NCBI RefSeq assembly: GCF_002952215.1
Contig: NZ_CP022600.1
Span: forward strand, 1,488,001-1,552,000
Length of the DNA: 64,000 nucleotides
Direction: 5' to 3'
Source: Porphyrobacter sp. HT-58-2
GTDB taxonomy: Bacteria > Pseudomonadota > Alphaproteobacteria > Sphingomonadales > Sphingomonadaceae
This document shows, one piece after another, positions 54,038-62,467 of this stretch. The notes beneath the pieces were generated by a model that was given only the letters and a program-made list of their open reading frames with translations, was not told the DNA's origin and did no database searches. Positions within the stretch are counted from its first letter, which is position 1. Each line of letters begins with the position of its first letter. The translations under genes were made by a program, and so were the position numbers.

Positions 54038-54115
54038 GTGTGCTCCTGCGGAAGCAGGAGCCCATTGCTGACGGCTTCCCTCATTTCTGGGCTCCTGCTT
54101 TCGCAGGAGCGCACA
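54038..54115. repeat. paired palindromes between serC and serA
   Basis: Two near-identical hairpins, GCTCCTGC-GGAA-GCAGGAGC (54042-54061) and GCTCCTGC-TTTC-GCAGGAGC (54091-54110), flank about 30 bp, with outer GTGTGC/GCGCAC ends. The pair can also form one long inverted repeat. It differs in sequence from the other palindromic elements in the window. Confidence 0.75.
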
Positions 54116-54126
54116 AGGATATTCCC

Positions 54127-55713
54127 ATGACCAAGCCCAAAGTTCTGATTTCCGACAAGATGGACCCCAACGCCGCGCGCATCTTCCAAGAGCGTGGCTG
54201 CGATGTCGATGTCATCACCGGCGAAACACCCGAACAGCTCGCCGCCCGCATCGGCGAGTATGACGGCCTCGCCATCCGCTCCTCGACCAAGGTGACGAAG
54301 GCGATCCTTGATGCCGCCACCAACCTCAAGGTGATCGGCCGCGCGGGGATCGGCGTCGACAACGTCGATATTCCCTACGCCAGCGGCAAGGGCGTGGTGG
54401 TGATGAACACCCCGTTCGGCAACTCGATCACCACCGCCGAACACGCCATCGCGCTGATGTTCGCCCTCGCGCGGCAACTGCCCGAGGCGAATGCGCAGAC
54501 GCAGGCGGGCAAGTGGCCCAAGAGCGGGTTCATGGGCGTCGAAGTCACCGGCAAGACCCTCGGCCTGATCGGCGCGGGCAATATCGGCTCGATCGTCGCC
54601 AGCCGCGCGCTGGGCCTGCGCATGAAGGTGATCGCCTATGATCCCTTCCTCACCGAAGACCGCGCGGTGGAAATGGGTGTCGAGAAGGTCGATCTCGACA
54701 CGCTCTTGAGCCGCGCCGATTTCGTCACGCTGCACACCCCGCTGACCGACGAGACCCGCAATATCCTCAGCCGCGAACGGCTGGAGAATGCCAAGAAGGG
54801 TATCCGCATCATCAACTGCGCCCGTGGGGGCCTGATCGATGAAGCGGCGCTGAAGGACTGCCTTGAAAGCGGTCAGGTGGCGGGCGCGGCGCTCGACGTG
54901 TTCGAGACCGAGCCGCCCGCCGCCGATCACCCGCTGTTCGGCACGCCCAACTTCATCTGCACGCCCCACCTCGGGGCCTCGACCACCGAAGCGCAGGTCA
55001 ATGTCGCGCTGCAAGTGGCCGAGCAGATGGCCGATTATCTGGTGAACGGCGGCGTCACCAATGCGCTCAACGTCCCCTCGCTGAGTGCCGAGGAAGCCCC
55101 GAAGCTCAAGCCCTACATGGCGCTCGCCGAAAAGCTCGGCAGCCTTGTGGGCCAGCTCGCCCACGGCAACCTCACCCACATCAGCATCGAGCGCGAAGGC
55201 GCGGCGGCGGAACTGAACGGCAAGCCGATCACCGCAGCGGTGCTTTCGGGCTTCATGCGCCGCTATTCGGACACGGTGAACATGGTCAACGCCCCGTTCC
55301 TCGCCAAGGAGCGCGGGCTGGATGTGAGCGAAATCCGCCATGACCGCGACGGCGCCTTCAACACCCTTGTCCGCGTCACCGTGGAAACCGCCCAAGGGCC
55401 GCGCTCGGTCGCCGGCACGCTGTTCGGCACCGAGGCGCCGCGTCTGGTCGAAATCTTCGGCATCGGGATCGAGGCGGAACTGGCCGGGCACATGCTCTAC
55501 ATCGTCAACGACGACAAGCCGGGCTTCATCGGCCGCATCGGGACGCTGCTGGGCAGCCACGGGATCAACATTGGCACCTTCAACCTCGGCCGCCGCGAAG
55601 CGGGCGGGGAAGCGGTGCTGCTGCTGAGCCTTGATGACGCCCTGTCTGCCGAAGTGGTGGCCGAAGCCGAGAAGCTCGAAGGCGTGAAGCTGGTCAAGGC
55701 GCTGTCGTTCTGA
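54127..55713 (+). CDS. serA: D-3-phosphoglycerate dehydrogenase (SerA)
   Basis: SerA oxidises 3-phosphoglycerate to 3-phosphohydroxypyruvate, the committed step of serine synthesis. The ATG at 54127 gives 528 residues, the long form. VIGRAGIGVDNVDIPYA near residue 68, the NAD fold GLIGAGNIGSIVASRA near 148, NCARGGLIDEAAL near 230 and the catalytic-histidine segment ICTPHLGAST near 280 are present. An intervening ASB domain leads to a C-terminal ACT domain (NDDKPGFIGRIGTLLG near 460) that in relatives binds serine. It is paired with serC in the expected operon. Confidence 0.96.
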   Translation: MTKPKVLISDKMDPNAARIFQERGCDVDVITGETPEQLAARIGEYDGLAIRSSTKVTKAILDAATNLKVIGRAGIGVDNVDIPYASGKGVVVMNTPFGNSITTAEHAIALMFALARQLPEANAQTQAGKWPKSGFMGVEVTGKTLGLIGAGNIGSIVASRALGLRMKVIAYDPFLTEDRAVEMGVEKVDLDTLLSRADFVTLHTPLTDETRNILSRERLENAKKGIRIINCARGGLIDEAALKDCLESGQVAGAALDVFETEPPAADHPLFGTPNFICTPHLGASTTEAQVNVALQVAEQMADYLVNGGVTNALNVPSLSAEEAPKLKPYMALAEKLGSLVGQLAHGNLTHISIEREGAAAELNGKPITAAVLSGFMRRYSDTVNMVNAPFLAKERGLDVSEIRHDRDGAFNTLVRVTVETAQGPRSVAGTLFGTEAPRLVEIFGIGIEAELAGHMLYIVNDDKPGFIGRIGTLLGSHGINIGTFNLGRREAGGEAVLLLSLDDALSAEVVAEAEKLEGVKLVKALSF

Positions 55714-55729
55714 TCTTTTGCCCTTTTTC

Positions 55730-55810
55730 GTCATCCCGGACTTGATCCGGGATCGCTCACGGCATGGCGCCGCGCCTGCCGAAAGCGATCCCGGCTTTCG
55801 CCGGGATGAC
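55730..55810. repeat. REP-like palindromic element between serA and hisZ
   Basis: ATCCCGGA-CTTGA-TCCGGGAT and ATCCCGGC-TTTC-GCCGGGAT form two hairpins bounded by GTCAT and ATGAC. The element is of the widespread type with the CCGGACTTGATCCGGG core. The cysI-internal element at 26581-26668 shares this core. A T-run (TTTTT) just before it could make it act as a terminator on the minus strand. Confidence 0.8.
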
Positions 55811-55833
55811 GATTTGGGTAGGGGCCTGAGGCT

Positions 55834-56949
55834 ATGACCCAACCCAACGATCTCCTGCCTGAAGGCCTTGAAGACCGTCTGCCGCTTGAAGCAGCGCGGA
55901 TCACCGCCGCCATGCGGGCGTGCCTCGATGTGATGGCCGCGCATGGCTATGACCGGGTGCGTCCGCCGCTGCTCGAATTCGAAGCCTCGTTGGCAGGCCG
56001 CATGGCGGGCGTTACCGTCGGCGAGACGAGCACGATGTTCCGCTTTGTCGATCCGGCGAGCTTGCGCACGCTTGCACTGCGCAGCGATATGACCCCCCAG
56101 ATCGGCCGCATCGCCGCCACCAGCCTTGCCGCCGCGCCGCGTCCGCTGCGCTTCGCCTATTGCGGCGATACCGTGGTGATCAAGGCGAGCCAGCTCGATC
56201 CCGCGCGCGAACGCCTGCAACTGGGCGCGGAGCTGATCGGCAGCGACACCGTGGCGGCAGCGGGCGAGATGGTGATGCTCGCCATAGAGGCTTTGAAGGC
56301 CGCGGGCCTGACCGGCATCTCGGTCGATTTCACTTTGCCCGATCTGGTCGATACGCTGGCCGAAAAGGCTTTCCCGCTGGCCGGCGAACAGATCGAAGCG
56401 GTGCGGCGCGAGCTTGATACCAAGGATGCAGGCGGGCTGCGCGCGGCAGGCGGCGCGGCCTATCTGCCGCTGCTCTATGCGACCGGGCCGTTCGAAACCG
56501 CGCTGGCGGCGCTCCGGGATGTCGATGCGGGCGGGGCGCTGAAGTCACGGCTTGACGGGCTGGAGGCGATTGCCGCGCATATTGGCGATGCGGCGCGCAT
56601 CACGCTCGATCCGACCGAGCGGCACGGGTTCGAGTACCAGTCATGGTTCGGCTTTACCCTCTATGCTGATGGCCTGCGCCGCGCGGCGGGGCGGGGCGGG
56701 ACGTACCGGATCGCGGGCAGCGAGGAGGCGGCGACGGGCTTCACGCTCTATCTCGACCGGCTGGCGGAGATTGCGCCCCAGCCTGAGGCAGCGCGCATGT
56801 GCTACCTGCCGCTCGGCCATGACCGCGCGGCGGCGGCACGGTTGCGCGCCGAAGGCTGGCGCACCCGCGCACAACTGGCCGAGGGCGAGAACCCAGGCGC
56901 GCTCGGCTGTACCCATATCCTCACGAACGAGGGACCAGCGCCGCTATGA
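55834..56949 (+). CDS. hisZ: ATP phosphoribosyltransferase regulatory subunit (HisZ)
   Basis: HisZ is a catalytically dead relative of histidyl-tRNA synthetase that activates and confers feedback control on short HisG in histidine synthesis. The 371 residues begin NDLLPEGLEDRLPLEA. The class II synthetase motifs are degenerate: YDRVRPPLLEFEASLAGRM, FRFVDPASLRTLALRSDMTPQIGRIAAT near residue 70-95 and RPLRFAYCGDTVV. A true HisRS would have a C-terminal anticodon domain, missing here. Its stop overlaps the RidA start by 4 bp, and purA follows after a convergent esterase gene. No hisG is in the window. Confidence 0.9.
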   Translation: MTQPNDLLPEGLEDRLPLEAARITAAMRACLDVMAAHGYDRVRPPLLEFEASLAGRMAGVTVGETSTMFRFVDPASLRTLALRSDMTPQIGRIAATSLAAAPRPLRFAYCGDTVVIKASQLDPARERLQLGAELIGSDTVAAAGEMVMLAIEALKAAGLTGISVDFTLPDLVDTLAEKAFPLAGEQIEAVRRELDTKDAGGLRAAGGAAYLPLLYATGPFETALAALRDVDAGGALKSRLDGLEAIAAHIGDAARITLDPTERHGFEYQSWFGFTLYADGLRRAAGRGGTYRIAGSEEAATGFTLYLDRLAEIAPQPEAARMCYLPLGHDRAAAARLRAEGWRTRAQLAEGENPGALGCTHILTNEGPAPL

Positions 56950-57335
56950 CCAACGCACCCAAGCCGATCACGCTCGAAAACGACCCGCTCGCGCCCTATT
57001 GCATAGCACCCGCATGGCAGGTGGGCGGCCTGCTGTTCCTGTCGGGTCAGGCGAGCATTGGCGCGGATGGCAGCATCGTGGGCATCGGCGACTTTGATGC
57101 ACAGCTCGCGCAGACCTTCGCCAATATCGAGCGGGTGCTGGCAGCGGGCGGGAGCGACCTGTCGAAGGTGGTCAAGGTGACGATCTACCTCACCGACATG
57201 GGCAACTTCCCCAAGATCCTCGAAGCCCGCCAGCGGTATTTCACCCCGCCTTACCCAGCCGACACCACGGTTGAGGTAAAGAGCCTCGCGCTCCCCGAAC
57301 TGATGATCGAGATCGACGTTATCGCGAGCGTGTGA
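56946..57335 (+). CDS. RidA family protein (enamine/imine deaminase-like)
   Basis: RidA proteins hydrolyse reactive 2-aminoacrylate and related enamines formed by PLP enzymes. The 129-residue product has PYCIAPAWQVGGLLFLSGQASIG, LAQTFANIERVLAAGGSDLSKVVKVTIYLTDMGNFPKI (residues about 49-86) and RYFTPPYPADTTVEVKSLALP, in the usual order. The Arg that binds the carboxylate in RidA would fall near residue 105; here the spot reads PADTTVEV without a clear Arg, so deaminase activity is not certain. It overlaps hisZ by 4 bp (ATGA). Confidence 0.87.
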   Translation: MTNAPKPITLENDPLAPYCIAPAWQVGGLLFLSGQASIGADGSIVGIGDFDAQLAQTFANIERVLAAGGSDLSKVVKVTIYLTDMGNFPKILEARQRYFTPPYPADTTVEVKSLALPELMIEIDVIASV

Positions 57336-57339
57336 GGGG

Positions 57340-58410
57340 CTACCCCAGCACTGTCTTCAGCCATGCATCCATCACCGGGGTTGCCGGGTAGTCCGGCTCA
57401 CCCAGCTTGCGGTTGATTTCGGCATGGCCGCGCAGCCCCTCGCCTGGGAAGCTGCCCACTTCGACCTTGGTGCCTGCGCGCCGCAGCGCCTCTGCCAGCG
57501 CCTTGTTCTGCGCCACGCCGTCCGCGCGCTGCACGTGGATCAGCAGGAATGCAGGGGCATTGGGCGCAGCGGCATGGGTAAGGGGCGAGAGCGCCTTGTG
57601 TCGCGCCGGATCGGTGCCGAAGGCCTGTTCGTAGGTGCGCTTCATCATCGGCCCCGCGCCGGCGATCTGGGTCGACACATCATAGGCCGCCCCGTCATTG
57701 GGCATCACGCCGTCGATATCGGCAAAACTGAGGCCCGCAGCCTTCAGATAGCGCTCGTCCGTCCCCACCAGCGCCACCAGATGCGCGCCTGCGCTATGCC
57801 CGGTCAGCACCACGCGGGAGCGGTCGATCCCGAGCGTGTCAGCCTGCTTCAGCAGATAGGCGAGCGCCGCCGCCACATCGGCGGCCTGCTGTTCGACCGT
57901 CGCCGCAGGCACCAGTCGGTAATCGATCGAGGCGAAGGCATAGCCCTGTTCCAGCATATGTCCCGGCATCGCGCGGCCCACCGCATTGCTCTTCGACCCT
58001 CGTTTCCACCCGCCACCGTGGACGAACAGCACCAGCGGCGCGCGCTTCGCATCCTGTGGCACCCACAGATCAAGCGCCTGCAACGGATCGCTGCCATAGG
58101 CGAGGGTCTGCTGCGGCGCCGGGGCCGCGACTCTGGCCTCAGCCCCGCCACCCCGCCGCGCGCCCATGCCCTGACGCCCGCCGCGCGCCTCCATCCTTTC
58201 GCGGATTGCGGTGCGGCATCCTTCCGACAATTGGGCGGCTTTCTCGCGCAGGCAGGCGCGCATCGCGCCCCGATCACCTTCGCACAGCGCGCGGATTTCC
58301 TCGCGGCATTCGGCCGGCAGGCGCGCACCTTCGCGCTGCTGGGCAAGGATCGGGCTGGCCAGCGCGGCAACACCGGCAAGGGCAATCAGGGACTTGGCGG
58401 CAAGTTTCAT
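57340..58410 (-). CDS. secreted alpha/beta hydrolase (esterase) with Cys-rich N-terminal domain
   Basis: The ATG at 58410 gives 356 residues beginning with a signal peptide ending near LASPILAQ. Residues about 30-70 form a Cys-rich segment (AECREEIRALCEG, ACLREKAAQLSEGC) of the GLG1-like type. A basic Gly/Arg linker leads to the hydrolase: FVHGGGWKRGS near 135 (oxyanion hole), TGHSAGAHLVAL near 213 with the nucleophile Ser, and a C-terminal GLRGHAEIN with a candidate His. This resembles the BD-FAE/carboxylesterase group. It is probably periplasmic and is convergent with the RidA gene. Confidence 0.82.
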   Translation of the reverse strand: MKLAAKSLIALAGVAALASPILAQQREGARLPAECREEIRALCEGDRGAMRACLREKAAQLSEGCRTAIRERMEARGGRQGMGARRGGGAEARVAAPAPQQTLAYGSDPLQALDLWVPQDAKRAPLVLFVHGGGWKRGSKSNAVGRAMPGHMLEQGYAFASIDYRLVPAATVEQQAADVAAALAYLLKQADTLGIDRSRVVLTGHSAGAHLVALVGTDERYLKAAGLSFADIDGVMPNDGAAYDVSTQIAGAGPMMKRTYEQAFGTDPARHKALSPLTHAAAPNAPAFLLIHVQRADGVAQNKALAEALRRAGTKVEVGSFPGEGLRGHAEINRKLGEPDYPATPVMDAWLKTVLG

Positions 58411-58556
58411 CGGAGCATCCTTGAAAACGGGGTTCTGCCACCTCAACGCCGCAGCGCCCGCAACCCTTCGCGCCCTTGCTCTCGCACCGGCAAACGCCTA
58501 GGCGGCACCGCGGCCTTTCGCCAGCATCGCAATCCGCCATCAGCACAAGGAATACC

Positions 58557-59846
58557 ATGGCCAACGTCACCGTGATCGGCGCCCAGTGGGGCGATGAGGG
58601 CAAGGGCAAGATCGTCGACTGGCTCGCCAGCCGCGCCGATGCCGTGGTCCGCTTTCAGGGCGGCCACAATGCCGGCCACACGCTGGTGATCGACGGCAAG
58701 ACCTACAAGCTCAGCCTGCTGCCATCGGGCATCGTGTCCGGCACGCTGTCGGTGATCGGCAACGGCGTGGTGCTCGATCCCTGGGCGCTGCGGGACGAGG
58801 TCGCCAAGGTCGAGGGGCAGGGGGTCAGCATCACCGACGAGAACCTTGCGATTGCCGACAATTGCCCGCTGATCCTGCCGCTCCACCGCGATCTGGATGG
58901 CCTGCGCGAAACCGCGGCGGGCAAGGGCAAGATCGGCACCACCGGACGCGGCATCGGCCCGGCTTATGAAGACAAGGTCGGCCGCCGCGCGATCCGGGTG
59001 TGCGACCTCGCCCATCTCGACACGCTGGAGCCGCAGCTTGATCGCCTTTGCGCCCACCACGACGCGCTGCGCGCCGGGTTCGGCCAGCCGCCGGTGGACC
59101 GCGCCGCGCTGCTCGAAGAACTGCGCGAAATCGCCCCCTTCGTGCTGAAATTCGCCCAGCCCGTGTGGAAGCGGCTCAAGAAGGTCCGCCGCGCGGGGGC
59201 CAAGATCCTGTTCGAAGGCGCGCAGGGCGTGCTGCTCGATGTCGATCACGGCACCTATCCGTTTGTCACATCGTCCAACACGGTGAGCGGCACGGCGGCG
59301 TCGGGCAGCGGCCTCGGCCCCAATTCGACCGGCTTCGTGCTCGGGATTGTGAAGGCCTACACCACCCGCGTCGGCTCCGGCCCGTTCCCCACGGAACTGG
59401 AGGACGAAATCGGCCAGCGTCTGGGCGAGCGCGGCCATGAATTCGGCACCGTGACGGGCCGCAAGCGCCGCGTCGGCTGGTTCGATGCCGTGCTGGTGCG
59501 CCAGTCCTGCGCGATTTCCGGCGTCACCGGCATCGCGCTGACCAAGATCGACGTGCTCGACGGGCTGGAGAAGGTGAAGATCTGCACCGGTTATCGCCTG
59601 CGCGGCAAGGTGTATGATTACCTTCCCAGCCACGCCGCCGATCAGGCCGAATGCGAGCCGATCTACGAGGAGATGCCCGGCTGGAGCGAAAGCACCGCAG
59701 GCGCGCGCTCCTATGCCGATCTTCCGGCGGCGGCGATCAAGTACATCCAGCGCATTCAGGAACTGATCGAATGCCCGGTGGCGCTGGTCTCGACCTCGCC
59801 GGAGCGCGACGACACGATCCTGATGCGCGATCCCTTCGTGGATTGA
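58557..59846 (+). CDS. purA: adenylosuccinate synthetase (PurA)
   Basis: PurA joins IMP and aspartate with GTP, the first step from IMP to AMP. The ATG at 58557 follows AAGGAAT and gives 429 residues, the usual length. [19 protein letters not shown] contains the GTP/IMP loop, [10 protein letters not shown] follows, then [19 protein letters not shown] near residue 120, [22 protein letters not shown] near 215 and [15 protein letters not shown] near 315. All key motifs are intact. The serC-serA-hisZ-purA order is common among sphingomonads. Confidence 0.97.
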   Translation: MANVTVIGAQWGDEGKGKIVDWLASRADAVVRFQGGHNAGHTLVIDGKTYKLSLLPSGIVSGTLSVIGNGVVLDPWALRDEVAKVEGQGVSITDENLAIADNCPLILPLHRDLDGLRETAAGKGKIGTTGRGIGPAYEDKVGRRAIRVCDLAHLDTLEPQLDRLCAHHDALRAGFGQPPVDRAALLEELREIAPFVLKFAQPVWKRLKKVRRAGAKILFEGAQGVLLDVDHGTYPFVTSSNTVSGTAASGSGLGPNSTGFVLGIVKAYTTRVGSGPFPTELEDEIGQRLGERGHEFGTVTGRKRRVGWFDAVLVRQSCAISGVTGIALTKIDVLDGLEKVKICTGYRLRGKVYDYLPSHAADQAECEPIYEEMPGWSESTAGARSYADLPAAAIKYIQRIQELIECPVALVSTSPERDDTILMRDPFVD

Positions 59847-59922
59847 CCTGTCCCTGCCCTGCCCGCCGGGGAGGGGAGATTCGGATTGATCGTGCAAGGC
59901 AGAGCGGGGTATCCTGCGATGG

Positions 59923-60480
59923 ATGAAGCGCCTCACCGCCCTTGCCGTGCTGGTTGTGACCGCCTGTGCCAATCCGCCGCCCAAGGTGGGTGAGGGGCCG
60001 TCGGCGCAGCAGCCCCCGCTGGCGCGCGATGCGGCGCGGATTGTGCCCGAGCGGCGCGTCACGACGGTCGATTACCTGATCGTCGACAAGTCCGAACGGC
60101 TGATGGTCGCCTATGCCGCCGGGCAGCCGGTCAGGGCGTGGCGGGGCCTGCAATTCGGGGCGTCGCCACAAGGCCACAAGCAGTTCGAAGGCGACGAGCG
60201 CACACCCGAAGGGCGCTATTTCATCGAAGGCCGCAATCCCGGCAGCGCCTATCACCTCAGCCTCAAAGTGTCCTATCCCAATGCCGCTGACCGGGCCTTT
60301 GCGCGCCAGTACGGGCGCTCGCCGGGGGGCGATATCTTCCTCCATGGCCAGCCCAACGGCCTGCCGTTCGGGCGGATGCCGGGCGACTGGACCGATGGCT
60401 GCATCGCCTTTTCCAACGCCGAGATCAGGGAATTGTGGCGCATTGTGCCGGATGGCACAGTGATCGAGATCAGGCCGTAA
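59923..60480 (+). CDS. L,D-transpeptidase family protein, probable lipoprotein (YkuD domain)
   Basis: YkuD enzymes form 3-3 peptidoglycan cross-links or attach proteins to the wall. The 185-residue product has a lipobox-type signal (LAVLVVTAC, Cys at 15) and a YkuD domain from about residue 45 (TVDYLIVDKSERLMVAYAAG). The active site appears as HGQPNG (near 143) and DWTDGCIAFSNAEI (near 157), with Cys in DGC; the usual SxGC(I/V)R(M/L) is relaxed to DGCIAFSN. The family of short secreted proteins with this variant is common in proteobacteria. The catalytic role is inferred. Confidence 0.85.
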   Translation: MKRLTALAVLVVTACANPPPKVGEGPSAQQPPLARDAARIVPERRVTTVDYLIVDKSERLMVAYAAGQPVRAWRGLQFGASPQGHKQFEGDERTPEGRYFIEGRNPGSAYHLSLKVSYPNAADRAFARQYGRSPGGDIFLHGQPNGLPFGRMPGDWTDGCIAFSNAEIRELWRIVPDGTVIEIRP

Positions 60481-60574
60481 AATGGCCTCCGTCCCTCAGG
60501 GGAGCAGGTTGGAGGTGGGGGCGCCGCGCCTCGGTGTCGCAGGCCTAATCCTACAGCAATTACGCAGATTTACT

Positions 60575-60606
60575 TGACCTGATCTGGTTTTGTTCCATAA
60601 TCGTTC
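60575..60606 (+). promoter_or_regulatory. promoter with overlapping SOS (LexA) box
   Basis: TTGACC (60575-60580) and CATAAT (60596-60601) form a good promoter with about 15-16 bp spacing. GTTC-N7-GTTC (60592-60606) is the direct-repeat LexA operator of alphaproteobacteria and covers the -10 element. The downstream gene starts at 60629 with TTGGAG as ribosome site, about 20 nt from the expected transcription start. Confidence 0.65.
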
Positions 60607-60628
60607 CAACACTGTTGGAGTCGAATCG

Positions 60629-61639
60629 ATGCTCACCAGCCTGCGCGAACAAGCCGATTTTTCCTATGACGTCGCCGATGACGGGGCAGGCCTGCCCGCC
60701 CGCGTGGCGATCTTCGGCGAGGATGAAGGCCTGCGCCGCCAGATCGGTGCGGATCTTTCGGGCGCGGGGTTCCGCAGCATTGATGGCGGGAATATGCGCG
60801 CGCTGCTCGAAGGGCCGATTGCGATACTGGGCGATGTGGTGGTGGTCGATTGCCTCGTCACCGGCTCGCGCGGGATCGACGGGATGATGCTGGCAGGGCT
60901 GGCGCGGCTCGATATGCGGGTGGCGCGGTCCGGGGCGAAGCTGATCGTAGCGACCAATCTGGCGGGGCTGGATGATGTGTTTGCGGTGCTCGATCAGTCC
61001 AATCCGGAGATTCTGGTTTCGCCCAGCCGGGCCGAACGGGTAATCGCTGTGGGCCGGGTGATGGGAGAGGCAGGGGCCGCGCGCCTCAGGGAAATGGGAG
61101 ACGAAGACCGCGTGGCGCTTTTGCGCCTGTCGCAGCAGGTCGAAGCGATTGCCCATTCGCTCGACCGGATGGGCCACGCATCACAGCCCCCGCAAGCCAG
61201 CGCACTGGGCGAATTGAAGCGTGATTATCGCGCGCAGGACAGCGCCTTGCCGGCGGGCTTCGCCGTGACCGCGCGGGCCGATGCGCCGCCCTTGCCCGAT
61301 CCGCGCACGGTGCGCCAGATCATCGCCAACCGGCAGGCGCGGGCGCGGTTCTTCGACCCGGCGCTGTTCGGCGATCCGGCGTGGGACATGCTGCTCGATC
61401 TCACGGCGGCGCATGGTGAAGGCGCACAGGTTTCGGTCACCTCGCTGTGCATCGCTGCGGGCGTTCCGGCGACGACCGCGCTGCGCTGGCTGACGCAGAT
61501 GGTCGAAAGCGGGATCTTCATCCGCGTGCCGGATCCGGCCGACAAGCGCCGCGCCTTCATCGCGTTGAGCGAAAGGGCGATAGCCGCGATGTCAGGCTAT
61601 TTCGCCAGCCTGCGCACCCCGGTGCTGCAAGCGGCCTAG
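60629..61639 (+). CDS. winged-helix (MarR-like) protein with receiver-like N-terminal domain
   Basis: The ATG at 60629 gives 336 residues and fits the promoter; a TTG at 60590 would lie upstream of transcription. The N-terminal part (about 25-150) reads like a CheY-type Rossmann fold (VAIFGEDEGLRRQIGADLSGAGF, DVVVVDCLVTGSRGIDGMMLA) with no clear phosphoacceptor set. The C-terminal 100 residues form a MarR-like wHTH (GDPAWDMLLDLTAAHGEG, VSVTSLCIAAGVPATTALRWLTQMVESGIF, described by its ends at about 270-300, and DPADKRRAFIALSERA). It is probably a DNA-binding regulator. A LexA box in its promoter suggests DNA-damage induction. Target genes are unknown. Confidence 0.72.
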   Translation: MLTSLREQADFSYDVADDGAGLPARVAIFGEDEGLRRQIGADLSGAGFRSIDGGNMRALLEGPIAILGDVVVVDCLVTGSRGIDGMMLAGLARLDMRVARSGAKLIVATNLAGLDDVFAVLDQSNPEILVSPSRAERVIAVGRVMGEAGAARLREMGDEDRVALLRLSQQVEAIAHSLDRMGHASQPPQASALGELKRDYRAQDSALPAGFAVTARADAPPLPDPRTVRQIIANRQARARFFDPALFGDPAWDMLLDLTAAHGEGAQVSVTSLCIAAGVPATTALRWLTQMVESGIFIRVPDPADKRRAFIALSERAIAAMSGYFASLRTPVLQAA

Positions 61640-62460
61640 GCGTCGCCCTCAGGGGCTTCGGGCCGCCAGCGCAGGATCAGGGCAAGGCCGGTGACGGCGT
61701 CTTGCGCCGGCGTGTCGCCATCGGCCAGCGCCTGCCGCGCAGCATCCGCCCGCGCGCGGGCCAGGATCCCAGGCGGCACGGCGCCATCCAGCAGCAACAC
61801 ATCGGCCTCGCCCAGCCAGCGGGCTTGCCGCAAGGTCAGGTCTTCGGGATCGGGACTGGTGAGGGTGATATCGAAAAGCGCTCCGTTGCGCGGTGAGGCA
61901 TCTCCCGCAACCCAATCGTCAACCCGCTGAAAAGACGCAGGATCAAGCGGGTCGAGCGGGCCTCCTTCGCGCAACGCCGCATCCACCGCGCGCCGCCGGT
62001 CCGGCCCTTCGGGAAACCGCGCGCGCAAGGCAGGCCGCGCCGCCTCAAGCGCCCGCGCCAGCGCGCCCAGCGTTTCGGGCAGCATCCGCTCCAGCCTGAG
62101 CCGCACATGCTTGGCCAGCCCGGCCGATGCCCCACCCGTGCCAATCGCGACCAGCAAGGGATTGCGATCCAGAAGGGAAGGCGTTGTAAAATCGCACAAT
62201 TCCGGCCGATCAACGACATTGACCAACATCCCCGCACAGCGCGCGTTGATGGCTGCCACCTCGCAGGCCTGCGCATCCTCATAGGCGATGAAGGCCAGCC
62301 GCACGCCCTCGTCGATGGCGCGGGCCAAGTCCTCGACGATCCTGCCACCGGCGCGCTCGACCAGCCGTCGCTTGGGCTCTGCCGCCGGGCCATCGCCAAG
62401 CACCAGCACCGCTTGCCCGGTGATCTGGTGGAACAACGGCAGGCTGGCGATCTGGCCCAT
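61636..62460 (-). CDS. precorrin-2 dehydrogenase / siroheme synthase N-terminal-type protein (Met8/CysG-N)
   Basis: This family oxidises precorrin-2 to sirohydrochlorin and may insert iron to give siroheme. The ATG at 62460 gives 274 residues; a longer frame would run into lysA. The NAD fold has ASLPLFHQITGQAVLVLGDGPAAEPKRRLVE (residues about 5-35), then VNVVDRPELCDFTTPSLLDR near 92 and VAIGTGGASAGLAKHVRLRLERMLPE near 122. The C-terminal 120 residues are longer than in Met8. It would supply the step after CobA (28254-29012), so the two genes together replace a fused CysG. It is convergent with the winged-helix gene; the stop codons overlap (CTAG). Confidence 0.87.
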   Translation of the reverse strand: MGQIASLPLFHQITGQAVLVLGDGPAAEPKRRLVERAGGRIVEDLARAIDEGVRLAFIAYEDAQACEVAAINARCAGMLVNVVDRPELCDFTTPSLLDRNPLLVAIGTGGASAGLAKHVRLRLERMLPETLGALARALEAARPALRARFPEGPDRRRAVDAALREGGPLDPLDPASFQRVDDWVAGDASPRNGALFDITLTSPDPEDLTLRQARWLGEADVLLLDGAVPPGILARARADAARQALADGDTPAQDAVTGLALILRWRPEAPEGDA

Positions 62461-62467
62461 CAGTCCC

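Noticed and set aside
52885..56220. Open frame of 1111 codons antisense to serC, serA and hisZ
   Set aside because: It crosses three well-supported genes and two repeats, and its composition is that of a shadow frame.
60590..60628. TTG start at 60590 for the winged-helix gene
   Set aside because: It lies inside the promoter, upstream of the expected transcription start. The ATG at 60629 has its own ribosome site.
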